NCBI RefSeq assembly: GCF_014192715.1 | Contig: NZ_JACHYH010000002.1 | Span: 434,001-498,000, forward strand | Length of the DNA: 64,000 bases | Source: Luteibacter sp. Sphag1AF | GTDB lineage: Bacteria; Pseudomonadota; Gammaproteobacteria; Xanthomonadales; Rhodanobacteraceae | Reading direction: 5' to 3' | In this document: one piece after another, positions 60,559 through 64,000 of the stretch | Layout: every line of letters begins with the position of its first letter | Numbering within the stretch: position 1 is the first letter of the stretch | The notes under the pieces: model-generated | The model's database searches: none | Seen by the model: only the letters and a program-made list of their open reading frames with translations | Told to the model about the DNA's origin: nothing | Translations under genes and position numbers: made by a program

Positions 60559-61587
60559 ATGTACGACCTGATCCGACCGCTACTGTTCGCGCTGGACGCC
60601 GAGACGGCCCATGGGCTCACCCTCTATCTGTCTGATGTAGCGCATCGCAGCGAGCTGTCCCGCTGGATCGCCAGACCGCCGGCTGCCCTGCCCGTGCGCG
60701 CATTCGGCATCGACTTCCCCAATCCCGTCGGCCTGGCCGCCGGTCTGGACAAAAATGCCGATCACCTGGACGGCCTTGCCGCCATGGGCTTCGGCTTCGT
60801 GGAAGTCGGCACCGTCACGCCGCGCCCCCAGGCAGGCAACGACAAGCCGCGCATGTTCCGCCTTCCGCAGCACGAAGCCGTCATCAACCGGCTGGGCTTC
60901 AACAATGCGGGCGTGGATGCGCTGGTACGCAACGTCGAGCGCGCGTCATTCCGCGGCGTGCTGGGCATCAACATCGGCAAGAACAAAGACACCCCCAACG
61001 AAAACGCTGTCGACGACTATCTGCACTGCCTTGATCGCGTGTATCCGCTGGCCAGCTACATCACCGTCAACATTTCTTCGCCCAATACCCAGGGCCTGCG
61101 CGATCTGCAGGAAGAAGACACGCTGCGCCGCTTCATCGGCACGCTGCGTGAGCGCCAGGAACAACTGGCCGGTCAGCACGGCGCACGCAAACCCATGCTG
61201 CTGAAAATCGCTCCTGATCTTGCGGAAGCCGAACTGGACGCCATCGCCGAAGTACTGCTGTCGGCCAGCGTCGATGGCGTCATCTGCACCAACACGACCA
61301 TCGCCCGCGATGCCGTCGCAGGTGATCCGCATGCGGGAGAAACCGGTGGCCTGTCCGGGCGCCCTCTTTTCCAGCGCTCCACTGAAGTGCTGCGCGGCAT
61401 GTCGCGCCGCCTCGGTGGCAAGGTTGGCATCGTCGGCGTGGGTGGCATTCTTGATGGCGATGGCGCCGCAGAAAAAATCGCCGCAGGTGCCTCCCTCGTG
61501 CAGCTCTACTCCGGCCTTGTCTATCGCGGCCCGAAACTCGTGGCCGAGGCCGTCGAGGAAATCCGTCGTCAGCAGGTGTCCGCATGA
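60559..61587 (+). CDS. pyrD: Dihydroorotate dehydrogenase (quinone), class 2
   Basis: A 342-residue membrane-associated enzyme oxidising dihydroorotate to orotate in pyrimidine synthesis, with quinone as electron acceptor. N-terminal helix segment [20 protein letters not shown] is typical of class 2 enzymes. FMN-binding [37 protein letters not shown] and the catalytic serine in [13 protein letters not shown] (Ser174, aligned with Ser175 of E. coli) are present. Length matches class 2. The ATG at 60559 is chosen from family alignment. It overlaps murB by ATGA. Confidence 0.93.
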   Translation: MYDLIRPLLFALDAETAHGLTLYLSDVAHRSELSRWIARPPAALPVRAFGIDFPNPVGLAAGLDKNADHLDGLAAMGFGFVEVGTVTPRPQAGNDKPRMFRLPQHEAVINRLGFNNAGVDALVRNVERASFRGVLGINIGKNKDTPNENAVDDYLHCLDRVYPLASYITVNISSPNTQGLRDLQEEDTLRRFIGTLRERQEQLAGQHGARKPMLLKIAPDLAEAELDAIAEVLLSASVDGVICTNTTIARDAVAGDPHAGETGGLSGRPLFQRSTEVLRGMSRRLGGKVGIVGVGGILDGDGAAEKIAAGASLVQLYSGLVYRGPKLVAEAVEEIRRQQVSA

Positions 61588-62627
61588 ACAACGAACCGGT
61601 CGACATGGGCGGCTTCACGCTCGCCAGCGACGCACCGCTGGGCACGCGCAACACCCTGCGTGTGGATGCACGTGCAAAGCTTCTGGCCGAAGTGCGCGAT
61701 CCCACCAGACTGCCTGAACTGCTCACCTACCCCGCCGTCAAGGACGGCAAGGTGCTCGTGCTTGGCGAAGGCAGCAACGTGCTGCTGGCAGGTGACTACA
61801 ACGGCACCGTCGTGGTGATGGCAACCCGTGGCGTTGAAACCATCCAGCGCGACGACCGCGTACTGCTGCGCGTGGCCGCCGGCGAACGCTGGGACGACTT
61901 CGTGCGCTGGTCACTTGGCCAGGGTTATGCGGGACTTGAAAACCTCATCCTCATTCCCGGCACCGTGGGCGCGGCACCCATCCAGAACATCGGCGCCTAT
62001 GGCGTGGAAGTTGCCGAGTTTGTCGACAGCGTGGAAGCGTGGGACACCCACGCAAACCAATTCGTGATCCTGGATCGTGCGCAGTGCGCATTCTCCTATC
62101 GCCATTCCAGCTTCAAGGCGCAGGCCGGCCGCTGGATCATCACCGCCGTCACCTTTGCCCTGCCACGCGAACGCCCTCTCAACATGGACTACGCAGGCAT
62201 CGGTGAAGAACTGGAACGCATGGGCGTACCGAAGCCCGCGCCCTTCCACGTCGCCGAAGCCGTCGTCCGCCTGCGCAGCCGCAAGCTGCCCGACCCCGCG
62301 GTCATTGGCAATGCGGGCAGCTTCTTCAAGAACCCCATCGTCAGCTCGGCCACGGCAGATGCGCTCGCCCTCGCCCACCCCGGCCTGCCCGTCTGGCCGC
62401 ACGCCGGAGGCACCGCCAAACTCTCCGCTGCGTGGCTGATCGAAGCCTCAGGCTTCAAAGGCCAGCGCGACGGCGATGCAGGCATCTCCAACCGCCACGC
62501 CCTTGTACTGGTCAACCACGGCAAGGCCACCGGCCCCGAACTGCTGGGCTTCGCCCGCAAAATCATGAGCTCCGTGGAAGCCCGCTTCGGCGTCCGCCTG
62601 GAACCCGAACCGCTGGTGGTCTCCTGA
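61584..62627 (+). CDS. murB: UDP-N-acetylenolpyruvoylglucosamine reductase
   Basis: A 347-residue flavoenzyme completing UDP-MurNAc synthesis for peptidoglycan. FAD-binding residues [18 protein letters not shown] near 53-70 and the [15 protein letters not shown] region near 129-143 are present. [10 protein letters not shown] near 246-255 carries the active-site Ser, and the C-terminal Glu lies near the end. Length and the Tyr-loop/insert pattern suit type I MurB, as in other gammaproteobacteria. It is translationally coupled to pyrD by ATGA. Confidence 0.93.
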   Translation: MNNEPVDMGGFTLASDAPLGTRNTLRVDARAKLLAEVRDPTRLPELLTYPAVKDGKVLVLGEGSNVLLAGDYNGTVVVMATRGVETIQRDDRVLLRVAAGERWDDFVRWSLGQGYAGLENLILIPGTVGAAPIQNIGAYGVEVAEFVDSVEAWDTHANQFVILDRAQCAFSYRHSSFKAQAGRWIITAVTFALPRERPLNMDYAGIGEELERMGVPKPAPFHVAEAVVRLRSRKLPDPAVIGNAGSFFKNPIVSSATADALALAHPGLPVWPHAGGTAKLSAAWLIEASGFKGQRDGDAGISNRHALVLVNHGKATGPELLGFARKIMSSVEARFGVRLEPEPLVVS

Positions 62628-62784
62628 GACGTCAGTGATCTGCTGCACCAAGCCGCAGTACCCGGAGAAAGGCATCCGCCGCCCTCATCGGGAGCGGTAG
62701 GAGCGCGAGGGCCTTCGGGCGGAAAAGGCCCCGCAGCGGTGGCCGGCAGGGATGCCGCCTTCTCGTGCCTCACCGTGCTTTTCG

Positions 62785-62813
62785 CAGCCGCGAGCAAGCC
62801 CGCTCGCCAACAC
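62785..62813. repeat. REP-like element, copy 2
   Basis: CAGCCGCGAGCAAGCCCGCTC then GCCAACACC. The core GAGCAAGCCCGCTC matches copy 1 near 2.57 kb (GGGCAAGCTCGCTC) at 12 of 14 positions. It lies in the 192-base gap after murB, beside the MFS exporter's stop. Confidence 0.5.
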
Positions 62814-62819
62814 CCACGA

Positions 62820-64000
62820 TCAAGCCTTGCGGCGACGCTCCACGTCGGGAAGAAACAGCGCGAAGATGCCGATCAGCGGAAGATACGCGCACAACTGGTA
62901 GACGAAGTCGATGCCGTGGCTGTCGGCCAGTCGGCCCAGCAATGCGGCGCCAATGCCGCCCATGCCGAACGCAAAGCCGAAGAACAATCCCGAAATCATG
63001 CCCACACGACCGGGCACCAGCTCCTGCGCGTAAACCAGAATCGCTGAGAACGCCGACGCCAGTACCAGTCCGATCACCACGCTGAGCGCCGCCGTGGCAA
63101 ACAGGCCCACATGGGGAAGCAGCAGCGTGAATGGCGCCACGCCGAGGATCGAAATCCAGATCACGTACTTGCGTCCAATGCGATCACCCACGGGCCCGCC
63201 AATCACCGAACCTGCCGCTACCGAGAACAGAAAAACAAACAGATACGTCTGCGCACTGGGCACCGAAACACCGAAGCGGTGAATCAGATAAAACGTGTAA
63301 TAGCTGCTCAGGCTGGTCAGATAAAAATACTTCGAGAACACCAGCACTCCGAGCACCGACAGCGCGAACGCCACCTTGCCGCGTGACAGCACCACACCGC
63401 CCTCACGCTGCTTGCGCGACACACCGCGTGTTGCGTGATTCAGCGCGTACCAGCGACTGATCTGCAACAACACGACGATGGCCAGCAACGCCGCCAGTGA
63501 GAACCACGCCACGCTGCCCCGACCGTGCGGCACGATGAACCAGGCGGCCAGAAGAGGACCGACTGAAGACCCCGCATTGCCGCCCAACTGGAACAGCGAC
63601 TGCGCCAACCCATGCCGTCCACCCGACGCCATGCGCGCCACACGCGACGACTCCGGATGGAAAACCGACGATCCCGTCCCCACCAGCCCGGCGGCCACCA
63701 GCAGCACGCCATACGTGGGCGCCACCGCCAGCAACAGCAGACCCACCAGCGTAAAGCCCATGCCGATCGGCAGCGAATACGGCATCGGCCTGCGATCCGT
63801 CACCATGCCGACCACCGGTTGCAGCAGCGACGCCGTCACCTGATACGTCAGCGTGATAATGCCGATCTGTCCGAAACTCAGATGAAAACCCGTCTTCAGG
63901 ATCGGATAAATCGCCAGAATCAACGACTGCATCATGTCGTTGAGGAAATGGGCAAAACTGATCCCACCAATCACGCCAAACGCCGTGCCTTCAGCCACCG
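62820..64000 (-). CDS. MFS exporter, fosmidomycin-resistance (Fsr) type, 5' end beyond window
   Basis: At least 392 residues of a 12-helix major facilitator exporter. The visible start region GVIGGISFAHFLNDMMQSLILAIYPILKTGFHLSFGQIGIITLTYQ matches Fsr-type fosmidomycin-resistance exporters. GMVTDRRPMPYS near residue 60 and GGPVGDRIGRKYVIW near the middle are the two cytoplasmic loop motifs. The protein ends with a short Arg/Lys tail (ERRRKA). A GTG-type codon near 63998 could be the start but the frame stays open to the edge, so the gene is treated as 5'-partial. Export of fosmidomycin-like or other small toxins is inferred. Confidence 0.84.
   Translation of the reverse strand, partial: VAEGTAFGVIGGISFAHFLNDMMQSLILAIYPILKTGFHLSFGQIGIITLTYQVTASLLQPVVGMVTDRRPMPYSLPIGMGFTLVGLLLLAVAPTYGVLLVAAGLVGTGSSVFHPESSRVARMASGGRHGLAQSLFQLGGNAGSSVGPLLAAWFIVPHGRGSVAWFSLAALLAIVVLLQISRWYALNHATRGVSRKQREGGVVLSRGKVAFALSVLGVLVFSKYFYLTSLSSYYTFYLIHRFGVSVPSAQTYLFVFLFSVAAGSVIGGPVGDRIGRKYVIWISILGVAPFTLLLPHVGLFATAALSVVIGLVLASAFSAILVYAQELVPGRVGMISGLFFGFAFGMGGIGAALLGRLADSHGIDFVYQLCAYLPLIGIFALFLPDVERRRKA

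Overview
The window is GC-rich, densely coded DNA from a gammaproteobacterium, most probably a member of the Xanthomonadales (Lysobacterales), family Rhodanobacteraceae (Dyella, Luteibacter and Rhodanobacter are typical). The reasons are the codon bias, a xanthomonadin-type aryl polyene operon, the YXWGXW, DUF3014, HAAS/PadR and DUF1800/DUF1501 families, and a REP-like repeat (GCAAGCYCGCTC core) seen at both ends. The genus is inferred from family content, not from a marker gene.

Layout. 1-7.9 kb holds a partial formaldehyde-detoxification esterase (fghA), divergent from a DEAD-box RNA helicase (deaD). Next come a YkgJ cysteine-cluster protein, a YpfJ-type metallopeptidase, a MAPEG protein, a TerC/CBS/CorC membrane protein, a CPBP protease, a methyltransferase and a small acidic protein. 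8.0-10.8 kb is a DUF1800-DUF1501 secreted pair. 10.8-12.1 kb is a PadR-HAAS sensor operon with a clear 21-bp palindromic operator candidate. 12.2-15.4 kb is more accessory: a predicted Mrr-like PD-(D/E)XK protein, a GNAT enzyme flanked by two copies of a small hairpin repeat, and a secreted protein of unknown function. 15.8-24.9 kb holds an unusual zinc-ribbon SDR, a periplasmic cyclophilin, and a minus-strand block of membrane and secreted proteins (two RDD proteins, DUF3014, VOC, esterase, hypothetical, alpha/beta hydrolase). 25.0-27.7 kb holds a YXWGXW protein, leucine dehydrogenase, and a secreted protein overlapped by a tiny Gln-rich gene that may be an effector remnant.

28.2-44.5 kb is the centrepiece: an aryl polyene (xanthomonadin-like) operon in which almost every gene overlaps or abuts the next. 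It encodes two acyl carrier proteins, three ketosynthases, a chain-length-factor-like protein, a dehydratase, a ketoreductase, a thioesterase, a methyltransferase, two acyltransferases, a glycosyltransferase, a LolA-like carrier and an MMPL exporter, followed by a FUSC-family membrane protein. The logic is ACP-tethered polyene extension (KS/KR/DH), ring methylation, transfer to a lipid/sugar anchor, and export to the outer membrane. The AMP-dependent ligase expected in such clusters is reduced to a C-terminal stub, sandwiched inside a chimeric membrane-protein/dehydratase gene, and two 12-13-codon mini-ORFs bridge neighbouring genes through double ATGA overlaps.

44.6-52.4 kb carries leucine/isovalerate catabolism genes (isovaleryl-CoA dehydrogenase, thiolase, methylcrotonyl-CoA carboxylase beta subunit), interrupted by a convergent subtilisin-like autotransporter and an Ala-rich lipoprotein. 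52.4-64 kb is mostly housekeeping: xseA, two aldehyde dehydrogenases, a lipase-like hydrolase, tRNA-Arg(CCT), a DUF2188-like protein, an SDR, a methyltransferase, pyrD, murB and a partial Fsr-like MFS exporter. No integrase, transposase, CRISPR array or rRNA gene was seen.
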